Shown here one piece after another: positions 1-11,822 of a DNA stretch of 64,000 nt. The DNA comes from Puffinus mauretanicus (lineage: Eukaryota > Chordata > Aves > Procellariiformes > Procellariidae). Under the pieces are notes generated by a model, which had not been told where the DNA came from, did not search any database, and was given only the letters and a program-made list of their open reading frames with translations. The stretch spans positions 620,001-684,000 of the forward strand of contig JAJKFH010001094.1 of NCBI GenBank assembly GCA_023333565.1, in the 5' to 3' direction. Both the position numbers and the translations under genes were made by a program. Each line of letters begins with the position of its first letter. Within the stretch, counting starts at the first letter, position 1.

Positions 1-1077
1 ACCTTTAATTACCTAAGTAGTACTTACTAAACTTAGTTGCCCTGAATATCCACAGATTAAAGCAGTTCTGGAGATGATCCCAGATAGTCTTTCCAAGTAA
101 GAACTCTCCCATCAGATGCTGTTACTAACCAATCCTGGACAACCAAGTAACTATAGTAAAACCGTACAGAATTAAAAAATGTAATTGATTAACTTCAAAT
201 CTGAAGTACTGTTCTGCACTCAGAAGTCAGTTCGGCCAAGACAAAGCCTCCCCTTACCTCCCCCCCAATGAAATAAAAAAAAAACCCAAATATTCAAAAA
301 CCTTTGAGTCAGGTTTGCTCACACATGAGAAAATACTGCTGAACTCTTTCTTTCTTTCGTTTTTCAGCCTGCGAGCCACAAGAGGTGCTGATTTTATCCC
401 TGGTATGGCAAAGGAGTGTTGGTATTTTGTACAGTCCCTCTCACATAGTGGTCCCAAAAAAACATTCGCCAGTGGTAGAACCATCACCACAGCAGAGACC
501 TGCAACTTCCCTAGTCACAATTTTTCATCGCCATTCTCTGTGGATAGCAGCTGGCCCACAGATGGGCCAGCCAGGCATCTCCTCACGCCCTTGTGGGAGC
601 AACTGAAAAGATCTATATGTTCCAAGGTTCCTCCATTGGTCCTTCTCCCTCTAAGTGGAGGAGAAGGAGAAATGCTAATTGCTCTGTAACATAGCATTCA
701 GCTACCTGGTATAACTGGCTGGGAAGTGGTAACCTAGAGGCAAGCTGGATACTTCACTTGACAACCTTTAGGTATCACCGTAAATCAAAAACATTCAGGA
801 TAATGAAGCAGTGCTGGGCATATCCTTGCCCCATTTATACTAGTAACTAGTCTTGGTGCCCCATTTTAGGCTTTGTAAAAACATACAGCAGGGAAAAAAA
901 CATCTCTATTGTGAAAAATTACATTTCTCATGAAAAAACCACAATAAAAGAGTCAAGTCACTATGAGCTGATCAGGAAGGAGAGCAGAGAGGTGATGGTG
1001 GTAGCAGCAACAGCTCTAGGCTCAATGAACTTAGTATGGCTACAATTTATGATTAAGGGGGGGAAAAAATGCAGCTT

Positions 1078-1130
1078 AGCTACTGACCCTCTCTGCAGAC
1101 TTTGGGCAAGTCACTTTGCCTTTTTCAGTC
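1078..1130 (+). repeat. Ancient MIR/L3-like core fragment
   Basis: CTTTGGGCAAGTCACTTTGC preceded by CTCTCTGCAGA matches the widely conserved core shared by old amniote MIR/CORE-SINE and L3-type repeats. It is short and diverged; family assignment is from memory. Confidence 0.45.
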
Positions 1131-1943
1131 TTCTTTTTCCTTTTCCTTGTCCATTTCCATCAGGTGCTCTTAGAGACTGCCACTGCATCTCACAACAAGG
1201 ACAGACAACACTATAGCTCTATAGGGACCTCCTCTTCTCCCTCCATCCTCAACTTGCAAAGCCTCTGTGCACGACTGAAATAGGACTAATTAATATGCTA
1301 GCTTTGACTTCCTCCCTGTCTAGCCAATCCTGGCTGGCCGATCTCCTGAGAGCACCATGATAGTCATGGCTTACGAAGTGAGATTCAAAAAAGGAGAGAA
1401 TTATAATATTCCAGATCGTTTCTTTCACATACTAATCTGCAAGGGGCTACATAAAAATAACAAGAAAAGGCAAACGGACATTGGAAACTCATCTCAAAGT
1501 TTCAGTGCAGGTAAAGGAAACAGACAAATGCTAGCAGCAACAGGGAAGGGGACGGCTTGTGAAAGGCTTAAGAAGGTAAGAAAAAGCCTTACAAGTTTAG
1601 GCAACAGTAGCCAAAGATCCTGTGGAGGGATTTAAAGAAGCATGACATAATCAGGCAAAGAATGCAACCTTTACAAATGCGTGAGAAGTATTTAAAGAGA
1701 GAAGGTATTCACCAAAGAACTAAACCAGCAACAGCATCTTGCCATCCAGCAACAAATCTATAGGGCAGAACCTCAGCTGCAGTAAACTGCCACGGCTGTA
1801 ATGACATAGTGGAGTTAAGGCAGTGTACACCAGTGTGGATATGCTCCCAGAAGCCCTAAAGAACAAATGCCTCTGTCTTCAAGAGTCTATGTTTTGGGCT
1901 AGGAACTCAAAAAATTCAAAGCACATGCCGATTCACAGTAAAT

Positions 1944-1959
1944 GGGGGGGGGGGGGGGG
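1944..1959 (+). repeat. Poly-G run, 16 bases
   Basis: An uninterrupted G run in AT-rich intron 2. On the transcribed SLC24A4 strand it is poly-C. The length is likely polymorphic or affected by sequencing error. Confidence 0.9.
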
Positions 1960-4099
1960 AATCTATTTTCCCCATTTCAGTCTCTTTGAGCTTCTAAACA
2001 TAGATTTCATCCATTTTAACTTTACCATTCCCGATGTTTAAATTGTTTCCCACCATCTGTGAATTTTTACATCTTGCTATTCAAAGGTTTAAATACCTCT
2101 GTGCAATAGATCCAGTCATATTGCCCTCAAACCACTGAAAAAGTGAATGCATCATATGCAGGGGAAAAATAATTCATCAGGTTTTGGCAATCTCTGAGAA
2201 TAGTCCAACAAGCAATTATGTATGGGAACTAAACAGGCAGAGTCTAAATTATCTTCTTGCTCGCAGGAAGGCACATTTGCCACTGTTCCCCACTATGGGT
2301 AGAGAATATCACTCTCTCAAGATCCTTAATGCAGCACCTGTCATTAACATTAAACCATTAATTTAGTGTTGAAAAAAGGAAACAATTGAACGAGCACATA
2401 TACATGTAGCCTGCATTCTACCTGAAGTGTCTGCTCTGCTGTACTTCAACTTATCAGTAGAGTCCCAGCAGGAATGAATTTGACTCAGTTTCCAAGGCTA
2501 TTACATTTTCTACTATAATGTCTTCAATGTCTGTCAACTTTAAAGAATAAAGGAAACCATCACTCTTTATTGCCTGAAGGTCTTGCCTTCCTATAGAACA
2601 GGAGTGATGACAGTTTAATTGTCAGCAGGTTCATGGAGTATTTTCAGCCTGCTAGGTGGATAACCACATGTATTCCATAAATAGTCACTGGCATTAATGA
2701 ATACAGTGATAGATATGTATAATAAAATTCTGTAACTTCTGAAAAAATAATTCTATTATGAGGGTTCTTATCAGAAATATTAGCAGAACAAAGTTTAAAA
2801 TTAATTTACTGTAATGAAATTGCACTCTGTGCCTAAATGTATTTTTGTATCAGTTGACCCTCAGAACAAACACTGAGAGTCAGAGAGACAGAGCTGAGGC
2901 TCAGGAGGATCTGGTTTTGGTGAAGCTTTCTAAACTGCTTTATATCTAGATGGTGTCATTAGTACAAGCTCTGAAAATGTTCCTTGTTGATACCCAATAC
3001 ATGCTAAAAAAAAAAACAACCCACAAAACCAAAACTAAAAAATAAATTAAAAAAGCGATGTAAATTGTGAATGCTTCCAGTTTTACGTGTCAAACACAAG
3101 GCTAAAATGTAGCCCTTTTTGTAACTTAAGCCCTTTTTAGAGATTCCGTTTGCTTTTCATTCTACATTCCTTGCCCAGCCAAAACCAAACCTCTCACCAC
3201 ATTTTGATTTTTCATACCTCTTTTATCACTTTCTCTGCTTACTACTTCCCAGGGCCTGCCGCCTTGCCCTGCTATTCCCAGGATTCTCCCATGGTTCATT
3301 ATCCACCACTCAAGTCTTTGTGTCCCTTTCACCTACCCTCCAACTCCAGGCTCCATGACTGGATAATCTTAGTCTTTCTATTACCCAATTCCAAACCCCA
3401 AGTTTCTCTATCCCTCTTGCAGCTTCTGGTGACCATTTTCTACCTCCAGGTGCTTTTCACAATCTACTTCCCTGCAGGTGAGTTTTGCCTGCATCCTCCA
3501 CCTTGGTGGTCCAAGTTATGGACTGATGAGACACTGAGAGCATGGAGATGAAGTAATGTATGCAGAGTTTTAATATCTATCAAACAATCCAGTACCTCAC
3601 AAAGACTCTGTCCTAGGCCGACCCCAAGAGTATGGATTAAAGCTCACAGACTGATTACAATGCCTTTTCAGTCCACTTCCTACAACAGTAAAGTGAGGTA
3701 TGGTAACAATTGTGCATGGTACAAAGCAAGACAGCAGCACTTTTTGTCTCAACTGCAGTACATGGTGACATGTCACAGACACTAAGGTAAAAGGCAAGGA
3801 GTGAAAATGAAATTGCCATTGATAATGATGGTGAATTTAAACACAGCTTTTATACCAACAGCACAATTTTCTGAGTGGAAAACGGAACAGAAAAGTCTAT
3901 CTGCATGGTCATACTAGTGAAGAACAGATCTAAATACACACACATTATCCCACATTAAGGGTGAGACAATCAGCAATACCATGGAGATCTGCATGCCCAA
4001 GTCTCATTAAATTTGATTTTGAAATCCCCAATTCAGGATTTCAAATATGTCCTGAGTGAAATGTAATTCATTTGGTTTCCATACCAGATCACCGGAAAA

Positions 4100-4155
4100 C
4101 TCAGGTTGGATGGAACCTCAGGAGGTCATACTAGTCCAAGCTTCTCTTCAAACAT
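4100..4155 (-). mobile_element. Possible very old CR1 3' tail
   Basis: CAGGTTGGATGGAACCTCAG followed by GAGGTCATACTAGTCCAAGC resembles, with several mismatches, the complement of a CR1 3' UTR (compare 43496-43535). There is no terminal octamer and no ORF2 remnant. Only about 55 bases support the call. Confidence 0.45.
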
Positions 4156-4190
4156 CATTTTTGCAGGAGACTAGATCAGGATTGAGGTAT

Positions 4191-4275
4191 CTGGATTTGA
4201 TTCTTTGTTCTACCACATATTTCCTCTTTGACTTCAGGTCACTAATTTACACAGCTGCTGTCTGCCTGAGTTGTC
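4191..4275 (+). repeat. Ancient MIR/L3-like core fragment
   Basis: TCTGGATTTGATTCTTTGTT, then CTTTGACTTCAGGTCAC and TGCTGTCTGCCTGAGTT, follow the order of the conserved core (variable-lead, TCTGCCAC-type, GACCTTGGGCAAGTCAC-type, CTCAGTTT-type). It is heavily diverged. It lies next to the possible CR1 tail at 4100-4155. Confidence 0.45.
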
Positions 4276-5366
4276 TGCAGTCACAGAAAAAGACATGTCG
4301 CATTAATGTTTGAGAAATGCTTAAGTAATGTGGTTTGAAATATAGGCAATCAGACATCTAAATATTAGAGCTGGGCTAATACGGGAAACTTTAGATCTTA
4401 GTCTAGCACTCCAGAGCATTCAACCTGGGTGTTTTGTTCCATTCAAAGAAAGTAAGGGCCTGTGTCCGCAGATGTTAAATTTGGTTCTGAAGTTACTACA
4501 TTTTAGAAATTCTGATTTTTGTTTCAAGCCTGCTTCTTGGTTTCAGAGCAAAGACGTAGCTTGTAAAAGACCTTATCCACAGTGTACTTCAACTGGACCA
4601 AAACCAACTGTAAATAAATCTGAGTCATATGAAATAAAGATTATATTAAGTAACATTTTTATTAGGTTTAAGAATGTACAGTAATATATTAAATAGTATT
4701 TCTTTTGTTTCATTTGCCCTTGTTTACTACATCTTTAAATGGCATTTTAGTCAGACACTTATTTACTGTGTGTTAAACTACTTCCTGCAAACTTGGCACC
4801 TAGACCTGGGGAAATGGATAAATTACCCTGGAGTTCATTTTCTGTTCTCAGCTCTCCAGGGATGCCACTGGCAGGTTGAGCCAAAGCACAGAGAGATGTT
4901 TGTCTCATTTCTTTCTACTATTTTGGATGCCAGTATTAATACACTGCTAGAAAATGAACAGCTTGGAGAGAAGGTTGGTTATTTTTTAAATTCTAGCTTC
5001 AAACAAAGCACATTTCCTAAACTGGTTCACAAAAAAAAAAACCAAAACATTTTTCGCAATTAACTTCAATGACACCTACCTGTCAACCCTTTTAATACCC
5101 ACATCAATAAACCAGGCAAAGAGCGTTCGAAGTTCAACCTACATCTAGGTGTGAATTCTGATTAGGAGACCTTGGGAGCCACACAAGAAAAACTTGCCAT
5201 TAAATGTTTGTCATTTGCCCTCAACTAGTCCATTAAAAGTTAACAACCCAAAATCAACCCAAAACAAGTAAAACCCCACAAGCATATGACAAGCGGCTAC
5301 AGAAACAAGCTACTTGCTAGCTAGTTAGTAAGTCTTTCCATTACATAAATATGTGCATCTGTGGAT

Positions 5367-5384
5367 ATATACACACACACACAT
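5367..5384 (+). repeat. (TA)/(CA) microsatellite
   Basis: ATATATACACACACACACAC-type alternating purine-pyrimidine tract, short. Confidence 0.75.
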
Positions 5385-7807
5385 TCGTTGGACACTGCAC
5401 CTCTATGTTATGTGAATACCATATGCATAAAGCAACTAAGAAATTTTTTCTTAAACCTTTCCTCATTTTCATTTCCTTTTAGACCAATGCAAGAATAGGA
5501 TATTTAAGGCTGGTAAATTTCCTGGTCTTTGAGGGCATAGGGCATTGAAGTAAAGAAACATTTTAAATCAAAATGTATGTGTTATCAATAAATCTGTCAT
5601 ACTACAACAGTTGCACATTTTCTATGCATCAAAGCAGAGAGCAAGTCTGACTAAAAGGCTAGTGGGGAATATTTGCGAATAACATAACACAGCTATCTGT
5701 ATTACCTCAATGAGACCATGGTCCTTCTGTGCTAGGTACTGTAGGAGTGCATAGTAAGAGAACCTGCAGATCATGCTGAGCTTACCAATTTAGACTGTTC
5801 ATGAAACAGAGGGTTACAGTGAAATTATTAATACCACTTCCTTAAAAATGGGGGTCTAAGGCATTTATCCCTGCTACAAAATGGAAGTTTGATCTAGGGA
5901 AGATCATGAGCACATTGTTTAAAAGAAAGACATACTATCACATTGTTTAAAGAGAATTTACATCAGCACAAAATGACATATTTCAGCAGCAACAAAAGTA
6001 TGTTTAGATCAGCATTTATTACACAAAGTTTATGATCTTATATATTACGGTGTCTATAAGGATTAAGAAAAAAAAGGATACATCAATCCAGCATATTGAG
6101 AATGATGCATTTAACTAAGCACTGTGTTTGTTAAATAAAATTGATGGAAATCGATGCTTCCTATAGTGTCTTGATTACAAATGTACAAGAAATAGCTTCT
6201 TCTATCCTTTTGGAAAATTACTTCGAAGAGTCAGTCCTGTCTCTAGTCAGTGAGAACACCATCATCGATTTTTGCAGAAGAAGTAACAGGCTCTTGTATT
6301 CTCTATGGTATGTTAACAAAACTGTCCAAGACTTCTGTAGTTTCTCTAAATGCATCACATCCCACATGAGTCCCCAAGGTTATAACTAGCAGTGTAAAAT
6401 ATACACAGGCTTAATGACTTTTGATCCTGACTCAGAATTCAGTTATACACATGCTGCTGGGAAACACACTTTATTTCACTGTAAAGGGCTGATTCTTTCT
6501 GTCTCACTACAAGAACAGAAAAGCATTGCTACAATGTGCCTTTTACTTCTAAAGTAAAAAGGTAGCATGGCTCAGAAAGAAATGCTAACCCCTGCCTTTC
6601 CCCCAACCCACAATTCATTTTTACCCACTGATAACAATGGGAGGAGCACACTTGAACTAAATCCCTAGCTATTTAAAATCAATGTAGTTCAGAAACTGTT
6701 CACGGTTGACAAACCGCTGGACAGAAAACCCCACCGACTCTTTCAATTTCAAGGCACCTCACCGACTAGTGTTAGAAGACTAATGGAAATATATTCTGAT
6801 ACATTTCTAATTCACAGCAAGTAGTTTAAATATTCTCTGTACTATATACAGGGATTACTTGAAAATATTCACAACAGAAAGGAGTCCAGATCAGTTGCTT
6901 TAACAGCCTAACACGACCCAGTGGAGTCAGGTGGCTAGAAACAGCGCACCACCCAGTCACCCCAGCTTGTAATTGCTGTGGAAATGTTACTCAGAGTTCT
7001 GGAGGACATGGAGTCATGGGAACATTTTGAAACAAGAGGCGAGCCATTGGAGCAGAGAAGCTATAAATCAGACTTGCTGGGCAGATGGCACTGCAAGCTA
7101 GCGAGCTGATGGCAGATGGAAGTGAGTGCTTGGATAAGGCAAAAAAATTGGTTGCAACTAATGAGGATCTGTTAAGATGCTAGAGACAACTACTCTCCCT
7201 CTCTGATCACTCCGCTTTAAGTGAGGGTCAGATCAACGCCTCCTCCCACAGAAATTTACCCAGGAAAAGTTTTCAGAGCCATAAAGGAAAGGTAGTTTGG
7301 TTTCTCTCAAAGAGAGATACCCACAGCAGCCATCCAGAGAGTTACTCAATACAAAATAACCATAAGATTAATAATTCAAAAATCCCAGGCTCTCATGAAA
7401 CTTTTGAAGTCCAGAGCCTTCTACATACAATCTATAAGGCCTCCAGCCTGGCTCCAGGACAATATAAAGACTTGTATCTTTTCATTGCAGAGGAGCTTCC
7501 AACAAAGGGGAAGTTTCAAGCCAGGAAGGATCTTTAATGGAAAAATGCTACACAACACATTAACTTTGCTGAGGATTTGGTCTTAGTCCAGACTAGAACT
7601 GAGGTTGGCTTGGTGCTCACAAATGCTCCACCTCCTTCCTGCAGCTGACCTACAGTTCCTTTGCTGCTGTTATGGGGTAGATAGTATCTATAACTCCTTA
7701 TGATGCAGAACACTTACTATCAGAAAAAATGTGTAGCACCTCTTAAGATATTCATGAATACCAGTCCCTCTAACCTCCAAATGTTAGAAAAACCTTTCTC
7801 CTCTAGT

Positions 7808-7851
7808 TATATACACACACACACGTGTATATATATACACACATATATATT
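7808..7851 (+). repeat. Compound (CA)(TG)(TA) microsatellite
   Basis: A run of TATACACACACACACACG, then TGTATATATATAC, then ACACATATATAT. The CA part followed by a GTGTATATAT part makes it imperfectly self-complementary. Confidence 0.75.
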
Positions 7852-8582
7852 TTCCTTTCCTTTGTCAGAGCCTCAGGCTCCTTTTTTAAAGCAGCATTGC
7901 CAAGACTTCAAAGTTTTTTCTGTTCTGATACAATGGCCCCAGAAGCATTAATAATGTTTCCAGAGGAACACAATACAAAATGATCTACTTCAGTAAATGA
8001 CGCAATCTCAGACAGTGTAGGCTATGTGAGCTTCTAGCAGATAGCAGCTTCTACAAGCTTCTAACATTACTTCTAGAAGCTTATGGAGTTTTTCTCTCAA
8101 GATATATTACCAAGGGTGAGCCTTTCTTACCACTGTCATGAACTGCAAGGATCTCATGGTCTTACAAACTTCTACAGCTGCAATTTCTGGCAACTGGGGA
8201 TTTTTTTTATTTGCATGTAAGTAAGAAAAGGGGGTGAAGTGGTAAATAAACTAACTTTGTTGAAAGCCTTTGGGAAAAGGGAAGTAAAGCTGCAGACTTG
8301 TGTGGGAAGCTAATAAAGAGGCAGCACAGCAATAGCACTGCAATGACACAAAGGATTAACAGGCTCTCAGCAAGAACTTGCATTTCCCAAGGTATTATGA
8401 AGTTCTTGCATCCTAAACACACATAGAAAAACATCCACATAACATAAGAAAACTGCTATATACCATATACACACCCATGCATTTGTAGGGCCCCTAGTGC
8501 TTAAGGCAGATACAGAAATGACACAGGCAAGAATAAGTACTTCTCATAAAGGAGCCTACAGAGAGCACTGTATTCATACAAC

Positions 8583-8606
8583 ATATATATATATATATAT
8601 ATATAA
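8583..8606 (+). repeat. (TA)n microsatellite, about 12 units
   Basis: Clean alternating AT run in intron 2. Confidence 0.85.
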
Positions 8607-8764
8607 AAACTATCTGTTGTTAAGATTAAAAAAAAAAAAGACCAGAAATTAAGTCCAGCCATTTGAAGTGTCTGACAGCACAGAGATTTTCATTACATTG
8701 GGATAAGCGCATAACTGAAAACTTGCATATTCCAACTGAAAATCCACACTCTCTCACCAATTGT

Positions 8765-8830
8765 CCATGCAATCTTGATCAAGTCTCTTGACCTTTCCTG
8801 AGACTACTTTCCCCAGATGTAGTCATGGGG
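8765..8830 (+). repeat. Ancient MIR/L3-like core fragment
   Basis: GATCAAGTCTCTTGACCTTT, then CCTGAGACTACTTTCCCCAG and ATG, resemble the core GGCAAGTCAC...CTCAGTTTCCCC(A/C)TCTGTAAAATGGGG pattern. Short and diverged. Confidence 0.4.
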
Positions 8831-8949
8831 TTACACAAGCTACACTCCCATGGAGATGAGCTATGCTACTTGCTCCTTTTTGACAGGTTTTAGGTCATTG
8901 TACCTTCTTCTCATTACAGGGCAAATCTCAATCTCTGGCTACCAGACAT

Positions 8950-9080
8950 GAATTGAAAAAAAATAAAAACAAAAACAAACCAGACCACAAAACACCAAAA
9001 ACAAGCAAACAACAAACAAACAAACAAAAAAAACCAGCAAACCAAACACGCACTCCACCCACCCCCCCAACCAAAAAAAC
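8950..9080 (+). repeat. A/C-rich low-complexity tract abutting the solo LTR
   Basis: CAAA- and CCAAAAA-type units with a CACCCACCCCCCCAACC stretch run almost to the LTR start at 9098. It explains the aromatic- and cysteine-rich 130-codon minus-strand ORF here, which is not a gene. It may be an ordinary simple repeat or a decayed tail of an earlier retroposed sequence. Confidence 0.65.
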
Positions 9081-9368
9081 CAAATCTACAGAAATCGTGT
9101 CCTTGTTCCAGCTGGGACTGAGTTAACTTTCTTCCCAGTAGCTGGAGGGAGTGCTCAGTTTTGGCTTTGGTACGAAAGGAACGTTGATGGCCCGTTGATG
9201 CTTTGGTTGTTGCTGGGTGGTCCTTGCACCGGGGACTTTTCAGCCTCCCATGCTCTGCCAAGTGCAGGGGAAGCTGGGGGGTGGGGGAGCTGGGGTTGGG
9301 AAGCATAGCTGGGGCAGTTGACCCAGCTGGCTAATGGGGTATTCTATACCATGTGACATCATGCTCAG

Positions 9369-9375
9369 TATAAAA
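9369..9375 (+). promoter_or_regulatory. TATA box of the solo LTR
   Basis: TATAAAA lies within the LTR, about 270 bases from its start and followed by G-rich sequence. This is the expected U3 promoter position for the family. Whether it is still active is unknown. Confidence 0.55.
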
Positions 9376-9534
9376 ACTAGGGGGGGGAGGGGGGGCTCTC
9401 GCAGTTTGGGACACGCAGGGCATCCAGTCAGCAGGTGGTAAGCAATTGCACTGTGCATCGCCTGCTTTCTATATTCTATTATTGTTGTTATTATCATTGT
9501 TATTATTACTGTTCCATTTTGTTTTATTTCAATT

Positions 9535-9540
9535 ATTAAA
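9535..9540 (+). terminator. Polyadenylation signal ATTAAA of the solo LTR
   Basis: ATTAAA follows a long TTATT-rich tract and precedes the U5-like segment of the LTR. It is the usual variant hexamer, in the expected R-region position. Confidence 0.5.
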
Positions 9541-10799
9541 CTGTTTTTATCTCAGCCCATGAGTTTTCCTACTTGTGCCCTCCCGATTCTCACCCCCATC
9601 CTACCGGAGGGGGGTGGGTGAGCGAGCGGCTGCATGGTGTTTAGTTGCTGGCTGGGGTTAAGTCACGACACGTTGTTACCGAGCAATAACAATAACGGGT
9701 TCTTATAGACCCATTCCTGTCCAACAAATATCAATTTCAGATATTTTCAGATGCTCCCTTTATTTGCAGCTATCTTATATCTAGCCACTCTTGCAGCATG
9801 TAAATCCCCCCTTCAGCTGCAGAAGATACACAGAGATAAGCTGTACATAACTGCAGAATAACAGGAAGTGACTAAAAAATGCTACAATTGCAATCCTGTG
9901 ATATATTTGATCTGTAAATCTGTGTTCTAATAGAAGAAACACCTTTAAAAAGAAAGGCTAATTCCAGCACTGTGATTTGAAATCATTAATTTAATGCAAG
10001 TCTCATGATATCTTTCTTAAAACCTCAGCATCCTGAGACATATTTGGGCCTCTCTCATGTCCAGTTCTTGTGGTTACAGAGAAAAGTGCTCCTCAATGAC
10101 CTGAATTTCAGAAAGCACATCAAAATGAACCAACTGTATTTATTTATTCCAATTGTTCTTAAACTAATCTTACAATTTTAGACGAATGGAGGGAGCTGAG
10201 CTATTTGTTCTAAACATCTGGAGAAATCAGCACTGCTGCTGGTATATCAATTTACACACAAGCATACTTTTCCCTTGGCAGTTTTATCACATCATTGTAA
10301 AAAAGTTCTCATTCATACTAAATGGAAATCCCCATCAAGAACTTTGATGGGCATCTTTCTGATCCAGCTTCTATGATTTTGTGGCCTTTGTTGGCTTGGC
10401 TCCAAGTGTGCTGGCAAGTATGTGTTCAGACATGATCACATTGATGCATCCACATATGTGGAGAAAAATGAAAGAGGGGTGGGAAAGAATAGTATTTTCT
10501 GACTATTCATCAAGAATAATTACATGTTTCCAAAAGGTCATTTTTGTCTTCTTTCTTGTCTGTGAACTTGACAGACAAATCAACAGCATCATAAGGTTAC
10601 AGATGCAGACAACAGCAAACTAACCCATGAAGTTCTTAAGCACAGGGAAGCTCTTAGACATCAGGATGATACAGTTAAAGCTTCTGGACCCACATACCTT
10701 GCGCAACGTTCTTCCACTCCTCTCTTAGAAGTGCATAAGCACAGCAGTGATCCTCAATCTATACAACAGGTGCCTCAGCATTACAACAAACAGGTAACT

Positions 10800-10815
10800 G
10801 GGGGGGGGGGGGGGG
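10800..10815 (+). repeat. Poly-G run, 16 bases
   Basis: G run followed by AGGGAG in intron 2, about 0.9 kb from exon 2 on the intronic side. Length likely variable. Confidence 0.9.
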
Positions 10816-11711
10816 AGGGAGTACTGCTCCAAACTCTTCTAGTGCCTGGGGCTGACAGTATCCCAGAACTCATGCTGTCATTGTTTGCAAGAAGGCACAG
10901 ACTCTGCTGTCATCAAAGAGTTGATCAAAGAGTCATATTTTAAAAAAAAAAAATCTGAACTTTAAATTAATTTGGCTAGTGCCATTGGCAAAATGTCTCA
11001 TCTCCCACACGCCGTAAACCACAGAAAGGCAAGGAGAGAGAGAAAGGAAATACACACTGGAAAGACAGATGGGAAGATGAAAGCATTGTGGACTAGCACT
11101 GATAGTAAAATGCGTCATCTATCCCTGCCCTCAATCAATTATTATCACCTGGCCAGGATAGATATCCTGAAGCAAAATGGATTCCACGGTTTCCATATTA
11201 CTTACCTCATCGTGCCCCTCCATACAATATAAATTCCTACTCTGAATACATAGTCTATCATTAAACTAGCAAAACATGATTAAACGTATAATGGCAATGA
11301 ACACAAATTACTGTGTTCAGATGCTGTCTCAAACATTGCATGTCTAGCTACCCATAGTTTCAAGAAGAGTACACCTCCCATAACCAGTGCAACATACACA
11401 GCATCAGCTAGATAGTAATAATCACCAAAAGAAACAAAATCAGAGAAATCAAATTGTCAGCACAAGTCTCATAATGACCCCAAAACATTCTTATATCTGA
11501 ACATTGACTTTTACCTTTGATAGATAAAGTCATGGCATTATATAGCACAATAAACCTTATTTCTACACAGAAGAGTCCTGCTTTTTTTTTTTTTATTTTT
11601 AAGTTTGACACTTTTATGTTTACCCTAACATATCACTGCAGCTTGGTCACGACAGCACTACGCAATACATCTCAAGAGCTTATAAGACATCACAAAGTTT
11701 TCCCATCTTAC

Positions 11712-11822
11712 CCGGCTCTGTACAGTTCTCTTCTTCATGTGTCCCATTAGGTGATGCCATCAACCTTCTATTCCTCCATATTTCTGACAAAGCGCGTCTG
11801 TCTGCAATAGTTGATTCTCGGC
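11712..11822 (-). CDS. SLC24A4: SLC24A4 (NCKX4) coding exon 2, glycosylated extracellular N-terminal loop
   Basis: The exon is 111 bases, flanked by a pyrimidine-containing AG acceptor (TTTCTATTTAATATAG on the minus strand) and a GTAAGA donor. Both introns are phase 1. It begins GC, completing the split Gly codon of exon 1, and then reads 36 residues that include EIWRNRRLMASPNGT and EENCTEP. Two N-glycosylation sequons are visible, N78-G-T and N85-C-T in the joined numbering. As I recall it, human SLC24A4 has WRNRKLM, NGT and NCTDP in the same order, with the same 36 residues between the two splice junctions. Family knowledge places this loop outside the cell, just before the first exchanger repeat. 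The next exon, expected to begin with the HEFP-type motif, was not found at 1-11711. Reading past either splice site as a single ORF gives unrelated sequence, so this is an internal exon and not a stand-alone gene. Confidence 0.88.

Larger units (their letters stand above)
9098..9670 (+). mobile_element. Solo endogenous-retrovirus LTR (avian ERVL-like family)
   Basis: The element starts TGTCCTTG and ends CACGACA, the TG...CA termini of an LTR, and its sequence follows a high-copy LTR I recognise from bird genomes. It carries a TATA box (TATAAAA, 9369-9375), a run of TTATT-type repeats and an ATTAAA polyadenylation signal (9535-9540) in the right order for promoter and terminator functions. 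No gag, pol or env sequence lies on either side, so it is a solo LTR, the usual product of recombination between two LTRs. I could not see a clean target-site duplication (left flank AATCG, right flank CGTTG), suggesting age or flank mutation. It is antisense to SLC24A4, within intron 2. The family name is not certain. Confidence 0.85.
1..11711 (-). other. SLC24A4: SLC24A4 intron 2 (partial; continues off the left edge)
   Basis: It begins at the GTAAGA donor at 11711-11706 and runs leftwards with no recognisable next exon. Many short ORFs occur on both strands, but none has a recognised domain or a convincing splice frame. Identifiable contents are the solo LTR at 9098-9670, simple repeats, one possible old CR1 tail and three faint MIR/L3-like fragments, each listed separately. 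Large 5' introns are usual for this gene family. Confidence 0.7.

Noticed and set aside
8914..9306. 130-codon minus-strand ORF rich in Phe, Trp and Cys
   Set aside because: It is the complement of an A/C-rich simple repeat fused to the start of the solo LTR.
1..11711. SLC24A4 exon 3
   Set aside because: I looked on the minus strand for the HEFP...DLF and GAV.LH...YMF.ALAIVCDDFF region and found nothing; it must lie beyond the left edge.
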